Source: Canna indica (taxonomy: Eukaryota; Streptophyta; Magnoliopsida; Zingiberales; Cannaceae). From it: a stretch of 64,000 nucleotides of DNA. The notes beneath the pieces were generated by a model. It had not been told where the DNA came from and searched no databases. It saw only the letters and a list, made by a program, of their open reading frames with translations. This document shows, piece after piece, positions 12,301 through 22,440 of the stretch. The stretch's first letter is position 1. Each line of letters opens with the position of its first letter. The stretch is taken from positions 80,220,501 to 80,284,500 of the forward strand of contig CP136891.1 in the NCBI GenBank assembly GCA_034359265.1, given 5' to 3'. Both the position numbers and the translations under genes were made by a program.

Positions 12301-13750
12301 CTAGGTATCCAAGATATAAACTCCAAAAGCATTGTTCTTCGTGCTAAAAGAGTTCAAGCTTACCTAAACAACTCTAATTCTGTTTGGGTGAAAGTGGTAC
12401 AAGCCAAATATCCCTTAGTTTCCTATACCAATCCTCTGCCCCATCTAAATCTTCTTGGAGTTAGAAATTTTTCTGTAAAGTCTATTCTAATCTATTTTAT
12501 GGTTTCAAAAACATAATAGGTAATGGTAATAATACCTCTATTCTAAATGATTATTGGACCCTAGACCTTCCCTTAGTTATGAAATCTACATGCATTAATA
12601 TGAACCTGATTCATAGTCTTACTCGTGTTAATCATTTAATGTATGATTATACTTGGTTTGCTTTCTTGGGTTTATCCTTATGCAGTGCTGACATGTGGGA
12701 GACTATTTCTAATATTGAGATTTCGACTTATCCCAATGATGATTTTGTGGCCGGGACAACAAATGAAAATGGTATGACAACCACATCATATGCATATTTG
12801 TTTCTGAAAACCAAATAACCTTTCTTCTGTTAATATTAATCCAATGTGGAACTTGACCCGGAAGCTTTCTATTACGCTAAAAGTCAAATTATTTTTATGG
12901 ATTTTTTTTCATGGCCGACTACTTACAAAAATCATATTATTAAATCTTGGTTTATCTGTGAATTCTTCATCTGTTTTCTATAATAATGATGTTGAAACTA
13001 TTACTCATCTTTTTCTAGACTGTCCTTATGTTTCTATTTGTTCTTCTCTAGGTCAAAGTCTCAATTTGGATTTTTCTAATAGAAGTGTTTGACATTCTGG
13101 TAGCTGGCTTAAGCCCCAAATGAATATAAATTGGAATTCTCATACTAAAGCCATTGTTGCCAATGTCTTGTGATATATTTGATATTTTAGAAATAGTATT
13201 TTGCATGGTGAATGAAGGTTTGCCATTTCTAATGTTGTCATGAGAATTCTAATTTTTTTCATGAATTAAAAATCTTACTATAGTCCCGAGAGCTCTGTGC
13301 CAACTATCAATAATGTTATGAAATGGTATCCTCCCCTTGGATGGTATAAAATCAATTGTGATGGTGTTTTTCTTGAGCATGATGGTGGTGCAGGCTTTGT
13401 TGTAAGAAATAATGAAGGTAATTGTATTTATGTTTTCGCAAATTTTTCTCAATCTACTTATGCTCTTTTATTTAGAGGGTACTGCTATTTTGAATGCGTT
13501 TCTTAGGCAACATCCAAAAATTTGGACCACATCATCATTGAAACGGATTGCAAAGCTCTAGTGGACATGATCAATAAGAAGACTACTCCTCTCTGACGGC
13601 ACCAGAATTTTTCAAATGGATTTGTCATTTTATCCAAAAGTTTGATTATATATCTTGTATTTTTGTTAATAGAACTATGAATAAAGCTGTCCATTGGGCA
13701 CAAACTACGCTAGGAGACGTAAGGAATCCACTGTTTAGACTTCCATACGG
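9355..13750 (+). pseudogene. LINE ORF2 (endonuclease, reverse transcriptase, RNase H), broken
   Basis: The endonuclease part contains KIISLQETRLNE and, after a gap, FNCILNAEDKCGG and FLGPKFTWSNNG. These are conserved blocks of the apurinic endonuclease-like domain that nicks the target. The reverse transcriptase retains KSPDFDGFTIKFYK, the FADDIIL active-site block near 11785, and FKYLGVMISPRR. A cysteine/histidine-type zf-RVT segment (THLFLDCPY) and an RNase H segment with NCDGVF and IIETDCKALVDMI follow. There are more than ten in-frame stops, and 512 bp of MITE DNA lies between the endonuclease and reverse transcriptase. The ORF2 product cannot be made. Confidence 0.8.
10205..10716. mobile_element. 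hAT-like MITE with GGGTCGGGTTATTCGG arrays, inserted in the LINE
   Basis: Perfect 12-bp inverted ends TAGGGCTGAGCA and TGCTCAGCCCTA are flanked by a perfect 8-bp direct repeat CCTAGCTC at 10197-10204 and 10717-10724. The interior has degenerate GGGTCGGGT/ACCCGACCC words on both sides of an AT-rich core. It has no coding capacity. A close relative lies at 52036-52562. It separates LINE endonuclease and reverse transcriptase and therefore came after the LINE. Confidence 0.9.
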
Positions 13751-13835
13751 TCTCCTGAGCTAGATAACATTTTGTGTAAGGATGCTGAGCATCCTCCTAT
13801 TTAAGTAATCTATTACTTTATTTGGTAAAGAAAAT

Positions 13836-15805
13836 AGAGGCCGAAATCAAAGAATTCTTAATTTTTGTCCATTGGGATTTGAAAGAAAGTGCAACATCAA
13901 TTCACCACAATTAATAATTGGATAAGAATTCATAATTTCTTTCAACTATTTACGAAGAAAAAAGAACGAAAGGAGCGACAAATATGTGCAATCGAATATT
14001 CTTTGGTCTAAATGCATGACTTGCGCGCTTCGACAAAGAATGAAAACAACGGAGAAAAAGAAAGAAGAAAAATGATGTACCTAAACAGTTGAATTAATTA
14101 AATGATTAATCGAATTAATTTGTAATAATTATATGTATTGCGTACGTCGATTGACGATTATGTCTTCATTTCCAAACTTAACTTAATTACCACTTTACCA
14201 TCGTAAATTAATATAATTACTTAGTGGTTGTAGACTCCGAGTATATAGTAGCGAGCCAGGAAATAAAATCAGTGGATGACATACTTAAAACAACATATAA
14301 TTAATATTTTTCAAACGATACTTCATTATATTATGTATAAAAATTAATAAATATCATTCCTTCATAATTTATAAGCATAATATATATATTGTTAAAAATA
14401 ATAATATTTATTCTTCACAAATTTTTATGGGTTGATAATTAATATTATATAAGATTCTCATTGTCAATTACATTTAAATATATTTCTTTTAACAAATGTG
14501 CGTTGAAGGCTGACGGACTACGCGTCGGATCAATGTGTATGACCATGACCGTATGTGGGTGAGAGTTGTAATTGTTTGTGAGTGGAGCATATGTGCAGGG
14601 ATAAAAATATGTTACAGTGCGAGCGTAGTTATGAGACAACTCAAACAACGTCGTAAAAAAAAAATGAGAATTAAAATGAATTAGACTTAGCTATTTTAGT
14701 TATTAATTTTTAAATTATTTTAAAAAAATAAAATAAAAATGTAATAAGAAAATAATATTATATATAAGACAAATATTATATATATACACGAGAGATAAAT
14801 TCTACTTTTCCTCCCTATATAATAGTATAATTTACAATTGCCCCATGCCCCTCCACGACTCCACGTGGCTATGCCACTGCTAGCATACAGTAGTATACTC
14901 CAAACAGATTCGGACTAGCAAATATATTTATATATATTAAAATAGTGTTATTCCTTTTTCTATATGTAATTTTTATTACTTGTTTATTCCTCTTTCTTTT
15001 AATTTTATTCTCTGCATTTAATGCCGACCCAATATATTAATTAATATTTATTACTAAAAATACTAGCCATATGTATATATAAAATTTAGAAATAAAAAAA
15101 TATATATTTGTACTGTATCGGAAGCGTATTCTGTATATTGATATCCCTACACTCCTCTCTGACTTTCATTAAGTTATATATATATATACATCAAGAAGGA
15201 TCATATATATCCCACGCTTTAATATTCCATGGCATATTCCTCCTTGTAATTTAATACGTATATATTTTAACAATGACTTATAATTAAATTAAATTGCATT
15301 CATTGACCAACAATAATTTGCCGTTGCATTAGAGTAGCTACGTGGTTGACACGCTGTCCGTCGATCTACTTGTTAATGATATGTATAATTTAGTATGCAC
15401 CAACGGATTAAATGCAAATATAATTAATTATGCAACTTGGCACGTATAAGATTCTGCGCTCCTTCATATACAACTCATGCACAATTATTAATTTAAGGGA
15501 GATATATTTAATTGGAATAAGAATTCTCCTCTGCGAAAGGAATGCATTAATTAAGGATATATGTAATTCGTTATTCTCATTGCGTCATTTGTGTAATTAA
15601 TTTAAAGGAAGTTGATTCATTAATTCCACAGCGACTTTTGGTTTTTTCTCTTGCTTTCTTTGTCATGAGCAATTTACGTGCAAGTTCCATCCAAATGCTC
15701 AATTAAGTGTAGTCAATGGCTATAGTCCTCTGTCTTTTTTACCCGACACTTGAGCTTAACCTGACTTTCCGTAGGTATTTTCATTTAAAAAAGAAAAAGA
15801 GTATA
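13836..15805. other. Intergenic AT-rich spacer
   Basis: No gene, element end or RNA gene is recognised. The sequence has many TATATA tracts and short ORFs below 80 codons without recognisable content. Confidence 0.5.
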
Positions 15806-16082
15806 ATCAATGGTTTTTTTCTTGCTAAACATATCAAGACTATGTACTTTATTTTATTTACGGTAAATTTTAAAATTTTATCGAATGGTATCTTAAACTT
15901 TGACATTTATTTCAATTATATTCTCCTATTAACTCTTCGTCTGCAGCCCCATTAAGATGCTGATGTAGCTTTTCAACATTGATTAAAATAATATTTTTAT
16001 TTTAAAAAATAAAAAATCATGTTATTTTATGTTCAAATAATATAAAATAATATTTTTTATCTTATATTAAAAAAACCACTCC

Positions 16083-16307
16083 ATGAGTGCTCTGAAGAGA
16101 ATCTCCGTCATGTTTAACGCCATCAATTTGCTTCTTTTCGTCATTGCCTCCGACTTCTTAGCCTATGAAGTCATGGGATCGCATTGCAAGGTGATCATAT
16201 TCCAATACTCTGAGAATCTCTCTCACAAGCACGATGTCAATTTATACTTAATTAGGATGAGGAGAGGGACAGATTCTCGAGCTCCAAGTCATCATTTTCG
16301 ACGATAA
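16083..16307 (+). other. Short plus-strand ORF inside the element, unrecognised
   Basis: A 74-codon ORF starts MSALKRISVMF and has a hydrophobic stretch (INLLLFVIASDFLAY, about residues 17-31) that could be one membrane segment or a signal anchor. It starts directly at the inner end of the left inverted arm. It resembles no family I can name, and lies in DNA derived from captured sequence. It may be another gene fragment. Confidence 0.3.
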
Positions 16308-16429
16308 GGCAACGATGACCCACCTCATTCGGCTGGGTGCACCCGGCATAGAGTTGGTAGGGTGGCACGTCGGGCGGCGAGCCACTAGCGGATGTAGAAT
16401 ATAGGGTCTGGGGTGTAGGGGACGTGTGG

Positions 16430-16745
16430 CCCCATAACGGTCACCTTGACTTACTTGTAGTACCAACCATGGTAGTTCATGGCATTGTCAAAGGTAAGGT
16501 TGAGGCGGCAGAGCTGCGCGTTGAGGCCGTAGGGGCCGCGATCTCTGAAGGCGTCGAGGGCGCCGCGCTCGTAGTAGTCGTGTTCGGCGCCCACGCGACC
16601 CCCCATGCCGCCAGGTTTGACACCACGAACTTCCACCCCGTTGTGTCACACAACGACAACCCGATGGTGGCGTACGTCCCGACCTTGATCACAGACCCTG
16701 TACGAATGTAGATTGTGTAAACACACTCATTCTCGCTATGTGTTA
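16430..16745 (-). pseudogene. Captured PLAT/LH2-domain protein fragment
   Basis: On the minus strand the reading begins near 16740 with ECVYTIYIRTGS, then VGTYATIGLSL, WKFVVSNLAAWG, a frameshift, HDYYERGALDAF, LCRLNLT and NYHGWYYK. A TAA stop falls exactly where the family continues with a valine-rich strand, and VKVTVMGPH follows in frame. These blocks match plant single-PLAT-domain proteins, small ER or apoplast stress proteins with a beta-sandwich fold. A frameshift near 16610 and the early stop make it non-functional. The GC-rich base composition differs sharply from the flanking AT-rich arms. Confidence 0.75.
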
Positions 16746-17173
16746 AATCACATTAGATCAAATCATATAAAAGCACAAAATAAGATGATCCGAGATGCAG
16801 AGGAAGAAAGGCGTGGGCGAAGGAGGATCTGGGAGGCGGGCGAGGAGACGACATTGGCGGTGGTGAAACAATCAGAGGACTTCCGACGATTAATGGTGGA
16901 GATGGTGACAGTCCGACGAAGAAGATATTATCTTAATCTACGTCAGAAAGCCACTCCATAAAGTGACGTGATTTTTTATATATTTTTTAAAATAAAATTA
17001 TTATTTTAATCCACATTGGAAAATCACATTATTGTCTTAATGGAGCTGTCAACGAAGTGTTGATAGGAAGATATAATTGAGACAAATGTCAAAATTTGGG
17101 ATATAATTTAGTAAAATTTTGGAATTATCCACAAATGAGATAAAATGAATAGTTCATGATATATTTAGGTAAT

Positions 17174-18360
17174 TACTATATGTCTATATATATATATATA
17201 AATTAAACTTAATTGAGATCTTATATGAATTTATTTGATTCCTTACTGATTTTCAAGTGTCAAGTTCCAGTGGTATGTTTGCTTTATTGGATAAGCCGAA
17301 CATGATTGGATTGAATAATAAATGAAGGATGTCTGATTGAATATGAAAATTTTAAATTCGATGTATATCAGATGTAATATCAATGATATATTATTCATTT
17401 TATATTTTTTTTAATTCATGCACTAATAAATAATATATATTAATTCATCTTTTATTCTATTCTTTTTTATTCTACGAATTAAATATGCCCTTAAGTTCTG
17501 GCTCTTGACTTTTGTTGGTCTGTTGGATAAGACTCTTAGATCTAATTCTTCCAAATGCTGTGTTGTTATTGTTTTGTGATTTATTTGATTTTCTAAAAAT
17601 GAACACGTGCATAATGGTTAAGCATTTTACTCCAGATCAAATTGTTAAATTACGACAACCAATCGAACTGCATTGAAATGAAATCACCCCAACAGAATTG
17701 GTTGAAAACTAACTGTGATGATTCTTTGTACTAAGAGGAGGTTGGCAACCTGAGCTAGATTTCTTACTTTTAGCATATTTGATCTAACTGCCTAATAAAA
17801 TTATTTTATTTTTCTTTTTAAAAAATCATGTAGTGATCCTGATAGGTTAGTTCTATATAGGAAGATTAAAAGTTAGCTGGTGGAAAGTTCCTATGCAGTA
17901 GACTTCCTATTTGTTGTGGACTTGCTGATTTGGGCATTCGACCTATAAGATATTGTCCTTTTCTTACCGATGATTTTGATGAAAGCAGCCATTTAATTTT
18001 TTAATTAATTGCGTTAAAAATAGGTCTCTTTTACATTTAAAATTCCTTTAGTGCGTGAATTTCCAATTGCAGGATATATAAATATGTTATTTCGGGAAAT
18101 ATAATATCTCATCTTCTAGATAATATCTTCCTTTGGAATTTGCAAACGTCGAGGCGCCATATGTCTTCGGCTGCGATAAATACAAGTACCCTTCATTTTA
18201 ATTAAACCATCGCACGGATTCACCAACGCCGTTCAATAAACTCAAATACCAACAATGCCACTCCCCTTCCCCAAACCAGAATAGTAAATTAATAAACAAA
18301 CAAGCGACGTATGTTATTATGTCATGGTTTCATAATCTACAAGGTGGGAACGCGGGGAGG
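17174..18360. other. Spacer upstream of the phosphate transporter gene
   Basis: No gene is supported. A (TA)n tract lies at about 17184-17202. At 17290-17480 there is a copy of the AT-rich repeat family also seen near 3541 and 24845. The last kilobase is the distal promoter region of the PHT1 gene. Confidence 0.45.
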
Positions 18361-18365
18361 TGACA

Positions 18366-18395
18366 TTGACCCCAAGGGAAGCGCCAGCATTGACC
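18366..18395 (+). promoter_or_regulatory. Two W-box cores (TTGACC) upstream of PHT1
   Basis: TTGACC occurs at 18366-18371 and 18390-18395, about 50-80 bp upstream of the TATA box. WRKY factors bind this core and some are known to act on PHT1 genes. Function here is inferred from motif and position only. Confidence 0.35.
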
Positions 18396-18412
18396 GAGGA
18401 TAAACTAAGCGG

Positions 18413-18420
18413 GAATATAC
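18413..18420 (+). promoter_or_regulatory. P1BS (PHR1-binding site) in the PHT1 promoter
   Basis: GAATATAC matches the P1BS consensus GNATATNC. PHR1-type MYB factors bind it to induce phosphate-starvation genes. It lies about 25 bp upstream of the TATA box. A second match, GTATATTC at 18879-18886, lies in the probable 5'-UTR intron. Confidence 0.65.
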
Positions 18421-18444
18421 CGCGGGATGCCTTCTCTCCATGAC

Positions 18445-18452
18445 TATTTATA
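18445..18452 (+). promoter_or_regulatory. TATA box of the PHT1 gene
   Basis: TATTTATA is followed by a pyrimidine-rich TCC/CTC leader, which is typical of plant transcription start regions. No other TATA-like sequence fits as well between the P1BS site and the leader. Confidence 0.55.
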
Positions 18453-18598
18453 CACACTCCTCTTCCCTTCCTCCTCCTCGGACCTCATACTCCGCTTACT
18501 GCATCACGCGATCATCGAGTTAATTCCTCCTCCGGCGATCGAGTGAGCTGCGACATCTTCTCCTCTTCCTCCCACTCGCTGCTGCTTCCGCAGAGCAG

Positions 18599-19082
18599 GT
18601 ACTGTAATGGCCTTCTATTCTACTCCTTGCACTGCCTAATTTCTTGTCCCTCTCAACTCTGCGTCTCAAGGTTTCCAAGCGCCCTTCCCTGTCGTTGTCC
18701 ATGTCAATCTCTTCCGTGACTTTGTCATTTAATTTCTTTGAATAGTATTCCGGTTTTTGTTGTTGTGGCTGTTGGTTTTTCTTTTTCAGACTTACTTGGT
18801 TTTGACAATTTTTTCAATCAATCTATGGCGAGTGCTTTTCGTTCAGTTTGACAAAATGACAACGTGCCAAAAATTGAAGTATATTCCGCCGGATATTTTT
18901 GTTTGTAATTTGACGTTTCTGGATTATATTCTACCTTTTGTGTTTTGAGGAATCCAACCCTATCAATCTCAGAGCTTGTGGTTCTCCTGAAAAGTACTTG
19001 AAACAGTGTATCTTCTTGCTTTCCTCTGCTTTGTAATCTTTTGGAACGAAGAAGTTAGAACTACGTTTACATGTAACTACAG
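18599..19082 (+). other. Probable intron in the 5' untranslated region of PHT1
   Basis: A good donor, CAG|GTACTG, lies at 18598/18599 at the end of a GC- and pyrimidine-rich leader. T-rich sequence follows. Candidate acceptors are TTTTTCAG at about 18789, CTACAG at 19082 and CTGCAG at about 19110; I cannot choose among them. 5'-UTR introns are common in PHT1 genes. The second P1BS match lies inside. Confidence 0.45.
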
Positions 19083-19154
19083 GAAGCTGAATTGATTGTA
19101 TTCCACTGCAGTTGTGTGTTTTAGGAAGGAAGAAGGAAGCACTGCAAGAAGTCA

Positions 19155-20768
19155 ATGGCGGGAGACCAGCTTCAAGTGCTAAACGCCCTCGATGTCGCCA
19201 AGACGCAATTGTACCACTTCACGGCCATCGTGATCGCCGGCATGGGCTTCTTCACCGATGCTTATGACCTCTTCTGCATCTCCCTCGTCACCAAGCTCCT
19301 CGGCCGCATCTACTACTTCGACCCAACCTCCACCACCCCTGGCACGCTCCCGCCCAACATCGCCGCCGCTGTCAATGGCGTCGCCTTCTGCGGCACCCTC
19401 TCCGGCCAACTCTTCTTCGGCTGGCTTGGCGACAAGATGGGCCGGAAGAGGGTCTACGGCATGACGCTCATGCTCATGGTCATCTGCTCCATCGCCTCCG
19501 GCCTCTCCTTCGGCCACACTGCCAAGGGCGTCATGACTACGCTCTGCTTCTTCCGTTTCTGGCTTGGTTTCGGTATCGGCGGCGACTACCCGCTCTCCGC
19601 TACCATCATGTCGGAGTACGCCAACAAGAAGACCCGCGGCGCGTTCATCGCCGCAGTCTTTGCCATGCAGGGCTTCGGCATTCTTACCGGCGGGATCGTC
19701 GCCCTCATCGTCTCTGCCGCCTTCAGGAACCACTTCTACGCGCCGCCATACTACATCGACCGAGCCGGCTCAACCGTGCCGGAGGCTGACTTCATCTGGC
19801 GTATCATCCTCATGCTCGGAGCAGCCCCGGCCGCCGTGACCTACTACTGGCGGATGAAGATGCCGGAGACGGCGCGCTACACCGCCCTGGTCGCCAAGAA
19901 CGCGAAGCAGGCGGCGGCGGACATGTCGAAGGTCCTCCAGGTGGAGATCATGGAGGAGCAGGAGAAGATCGAGCATATTACCATGAGGGAGACCAACAAC
20001 TTCGGTCTCTTCTCCAGGGAGTTCGCCCGCCGCCACGGCCTCCACCTCCTCGGCACCACCACCACCTGGTTCCTCCTCGACATCGCCTTCTACAGCCAGA
20101 ACCTGTTCCAAAAGGACATCTTCAGCGCCATCAACTGGATCCCGAAGGCGCAGACCATGAACGCCATCGAGGAGGTGTTCCGCATCGCGCGTGCGCAGAC
20201 GCTCATCGCACTGTGCGGCACCGTGCCCGGCTACTGGTTCACCGTGGGGCTTATCGACATCATAGGCCGGTTCTTCATCCAGATGATGGGCTTCTTCTTC
20301 ATGATCGTGTTCATGCTCGGCCTCGCCATCCCCTACCACCACTGGACGACGGCCGGCAATCACATCGGATTCGTGATCATGTACGGCCTCACCTTCTTCT
20401 TCGCCAACTTCGGGCCGAACAGCACAACGTTCATCGTGCCGGCCGAGATCTTTCCGGCGCGGCTGCGGTCGACGTGCCATGGCATCTCGGCGGCGGCCGG
20501 GAAGGCCGGGGCCATCGTGGGGGCGTTCGGGTTCCTGTACGCGGCGCAGGACAAGCACGACGCGTCGAAGAGGGACAAGGGCTACCCGCCGGGCATCGGC
20601 GTGCGGAACGCGCTCTTCGTGCTTGCAGCCTGCAATTTTCTGGGCCTGGTCTTCACCCTGTTGGTGCCGGAATCGAAGGGGAAGTCGCTGGAGGAAATGT
20701 CCGGGGAGAACGAGGAGGAGCCGCAAATGGAGCCTGCAGCACCTTACACCAGAACAGTACCGATTTAG
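19155..20768 (+). CDS. PHT1-family high-affinity inorganic phosphate transporter
   Basis: The 537-residue protein is a proton-coupled phosphate symporter of the major facilitator superfamily, acting in the plasma membrane for phosphate uptake or redistribution. The N-terminus has the family start block ([14 protein letters not shown], residues 9-22) and [13 protein letters not shown] at 29-41. The PHT1 signature [13 protein letters not shown] is at residues 142-154. There are about twelve hydrophobic segments, with a long charged central loop near residues 235-290, and a C-terminal [14 protein letters not shown] block. Length is normal for PHT1 (about 520-540). The ATG fits the conserved N-terminus and GC content jumps at this point. 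There is no intron in the coding region. Third-position GC is very high compared with neighbouring DNA, as in many monocot genes. A P1BS site next to the TATA box suggests phosphate-starvation control by PHR1-type factors. Which PHT1 member it is cannot be told from sequence alone. Confidence 0.96.
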   Translation: MAGDQLQVLNALDVAKTQLYHFTAIVIAGMGFFTDAYDLFCISLVTKLLGRIYYFDPTSTTPGTLPPNIAAAVNGVAFCGTLSGQLFFGWLGDKMGRKRVYGMTLMLMVICSIASGLSFGHTAKGVMTTLCFFRFWLGFGIGGDYPLSATIMSEYANKKTRGAFIAAVFAMQGFGILTGGIVALIVSAAFRNHFYAPPYYIDRAGSTVPEADFIWRIILMLGAAPAAVTYYWRMKMPETARYTALVAKNAKQAAADMSKVLQVEIMEEQEKIEHITMRETNNFGLFSREFARRHGLHLLGTTTTWFLLDIAFYSQNLFQKDIFSAINWIPKAQTMNAIEEVFRIARAQTLIALCGTVPGYWFTVGLIDIIGRFFIQMMGFFFMIVFMLGLAIPYHHWTTAGNHIGFVIMYGLTFFFANFGPNSTTFIVPAEIFPARLRSTCHGISAAAGKAGAIVGAFGFLYAAQDKHDASKRDKGYPPGIGVRNALFVLAACNFLGLVFTLLVPESKGKSLEEMSGENEEEPQMEPAAPYTRTVPI

Positions 20769-21341
20769 GATAAGCCCGTTCGCAAAGACGAAACATACAT
20801 ATATGTTTTAAATCCTTCAGTTCTTTCCAACCTATAATGAGTTAATGTTGTGTTCCTGATCTGTTTGTATGATATCATAAATTGTGTGGTAATTATTTCA
20901 CTCAAGCTCTTTTGGCGCATGTTTATAATTTGATCTTCTGTTTGATGAAGAAGATCGAAGAAGACGACGACGACGACGTAATGATATATAAAATATGAAC
21001 TGGCTTTTGCCTTGGTATCAGGCTATCAGCTTGATTAATCAAAAGTATGTAGAAAGGTGCATTGCGGTCTGTGAGTAGGTAAGCGGCCACATGAGTTGTG
21101 CATTATAATATATTTTTAGTTAAAAATATTTTGTTAGAGTTGACCAATGGAACATATCAATTATTGATGCTATGGAAGTATGGAACTATGGATAAGATAA
21201 AAGATACGGAAAATTTTGTTTATTCTCAAGTTTTAGCAAATTGCCATGCGTACTTGAATTTTATATTTAGTAAACTTCAATTTAATATTCTTTTTTGGCC
21301 TTCAATTTCTTAGAGGATTGAGTTACATGTCAAGTAGCTAG
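20769..21341. other. 3' flank of PHT1
   Basis: This holds the presumed 3' untranslated region and spacer. A (GAC)n/(GAA)-rich patch lies at about 20946-20978. No gene is seen. Confidence 0.4.
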
Positions 21342-21350
21342 CAATGTGTT

Positions 21351-21494
21351 GGACTCAACTTCTACGGAGTCCGACTCCATAGAAAAAGTTATGGAGCCGG
21401 GCTTCGATGACTCAGGACGAATAGCAAAGCAATAAAAAGTTACTTTGCGATTTGTGTTGAGTCATCGGAGCCCGGCTCCATAGTAGTTATTTCC
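21351..21494. mobile_element. 144-bp Mutator-type MITE forming a hairpin
   Basis: A perfect 9-bp direct repeat CAATGTGTT (21342-21350 and 21495-21503) flanks a sequence starting GGACTCAACT and ending in TTATTTCC. The ends are imperfect inverted repeats. The inner part forms a long stem: about 39 bp starting ATGGAGCCGGGCT pairs with its inverted copy with about five mismatches across a short loop. There is no coding capacity. The 9-bp duplication and G..C ends fit Mutator-like MITEs. Confidence 0.75.
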
Positions 21495-21693
21495 CAATGT
21501 GTTAGTGATGACCGAAATATTCGTCCTAGCGCGCATCTTAATGCACTTGGGAACTAGGACATTCTGTTCCCTAACCTTTTACTTCTTTTCTCATGAATCT
21601 ATGTACAGCTACCATAACAGACAATTTGATCGACCTGGCAAGAAGGGAATTTGAAACTCAAATTAGGGTATTTGGATAACAGACAACCTACGT

Positions 21694-22075
21694 ACGTTAG
21701 CGATGAGCGGGTACAGATATTCTATATTTTTTATGATACTCGGATCATATATTGTATATGATCGATTTTTAAGTTTTGGAACCAGACCCTACCCTATTGG
21801 AATTTGGAATCAAACCCTACCCGAAATCATAGGTTCCAATTCTGATTCTGGGTACCATATTGGAACATGTTATGGAATCTTTAAATCTACATGTTTCGGG
21901 TATCAGTTACGATTCCGATTACCCGATGTGTTGGACCCAAAATCGAAACCGGTTCCTAAATTTTTGTCCCGAATCCTAGCTACCTGAATTTAATTCGGGT
22001 CTACTCGAAACCTACCCAATCGGATCGATTTCAATCGATTTCGAGTCTACCCGATACTCATGCACACCCCTAATT
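21694..22075. mobile_element. hAT-like MITE with TACCCGA/TCGGGTA words
   Basis: The interior is rich in GGGTA/TACCC words around an AT-rich core, like the other MITEs in this window. The ends read TTAGCGATGAGCGGGTA and, from the other side, TTAGGGGTGTGCATGAG. Flanking direct repeats are AACCTACGT (21685-21693) and AACCTACAT (22076-22084), one mismatch. The ends are less clean than in the related copies, so boundaries may be off by a base or more. Confidence 0.6.
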
Positions 22076-22124
22076 AACCTACATCGATTGAGGTAGAATG
22101 GATAATAGGTTTGGTCGACCAGCG

Positions 22125-22440
22125 GGTAACAAGGGAATATGACAATAAAATGAGAGAATTTGATAATTAAATGAGGGAATCTGACAGTCAAACTGCAGAT
22201 CCCGATAGTCAAACGGAGAAATATGGGCATTGAACGGGGAATATTGGTATCGAACAAGAGAATTTAGGCATAGAACGAGAGAATATGGACACTGAATGTG
22301 AGGACCTGAACATCAAACATGGGAATTTAGGAATGAATAAAGGGATATGGGCACCGACGAAATGAGAAAATCTGGGCACCAAACAACGTGACCACGAACA
22401 ATGAGATCAGAGAATATGCAAATCAAACGAGAAAATTTGT
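22125..22440. repeat. Minisatellite with a 21-bp unit
   Basis: About fourteen degenerate units follow one another, each close to GAGAATATGGGCATCGAACGA. Most units are exactly 21 bp, with a few indels toward the right end. Period 21 is a multiple of three, so one frame stays open on the minus strand for a while; this looks incidental. Confidence 0.75.

Larger units (their letters stand above)
7430..13835 (+). mobile_element. Decayed L1-type LINE retrotransposon, nearly full length
   Basis: In order on the plus strand there are a GC-rich 5' leader (7430-7800), an ORF1 with a DUF4283-type domain (7805-8840), an apurinic-type endonuclease (9355-10090), a reverse transcriptase (about 10730-12460), a zf-RVT-like domain (12844-13092) and an RNase H domain (13297-13750). 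This order is that of plant L1-clade LINEs. Many stops and frameshifts show it is dead. An hAT-like MITE split it at 10205-10716. The exact ends and target duplication were not found. Confidence 0.85.
15806..17173. mobile_element. Long-inverted-repeat (Mutator-like) element with a captured PLAT-domain gene fragment
   Basis: About 15820-16080 and 16935-17172 are inverted copies. Landmarks shared after reverse complementing are AACTTTGACATTT / AATTTTGACATTT, TCAATTATAT, CCATTAAGA and GATTAAAATAATA. The arms are about 240 bp. The middle (16083-16930) is GC-rich and holds gene-derived sequence, including a PLAT domain on the minus strand. The arrangement matches the 5700-7171 element, so a Pack-MULE is likely. 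The exact termini and a 9-bp duplication were not resolved, so the class is inferred from structure. Confidence 0.65.

Noticed and set aside
19770..20726. Long open frames antisense to and overlapping PHT1 (318 and 184 codons on the minus strand; up to 186 codons in other plus frames)
   Set aside because: They are by-products of the extreme GC bias in the third position of PHT1. Their composition is low-complexity (Arg, Glu, His, Asp), with no domain.
21390..21485. MicroRNA precursor
   Set aside because: The stem is good, but the 9-bp duplication and terminal repeats explain it as an MITE. There is no expression evidence.
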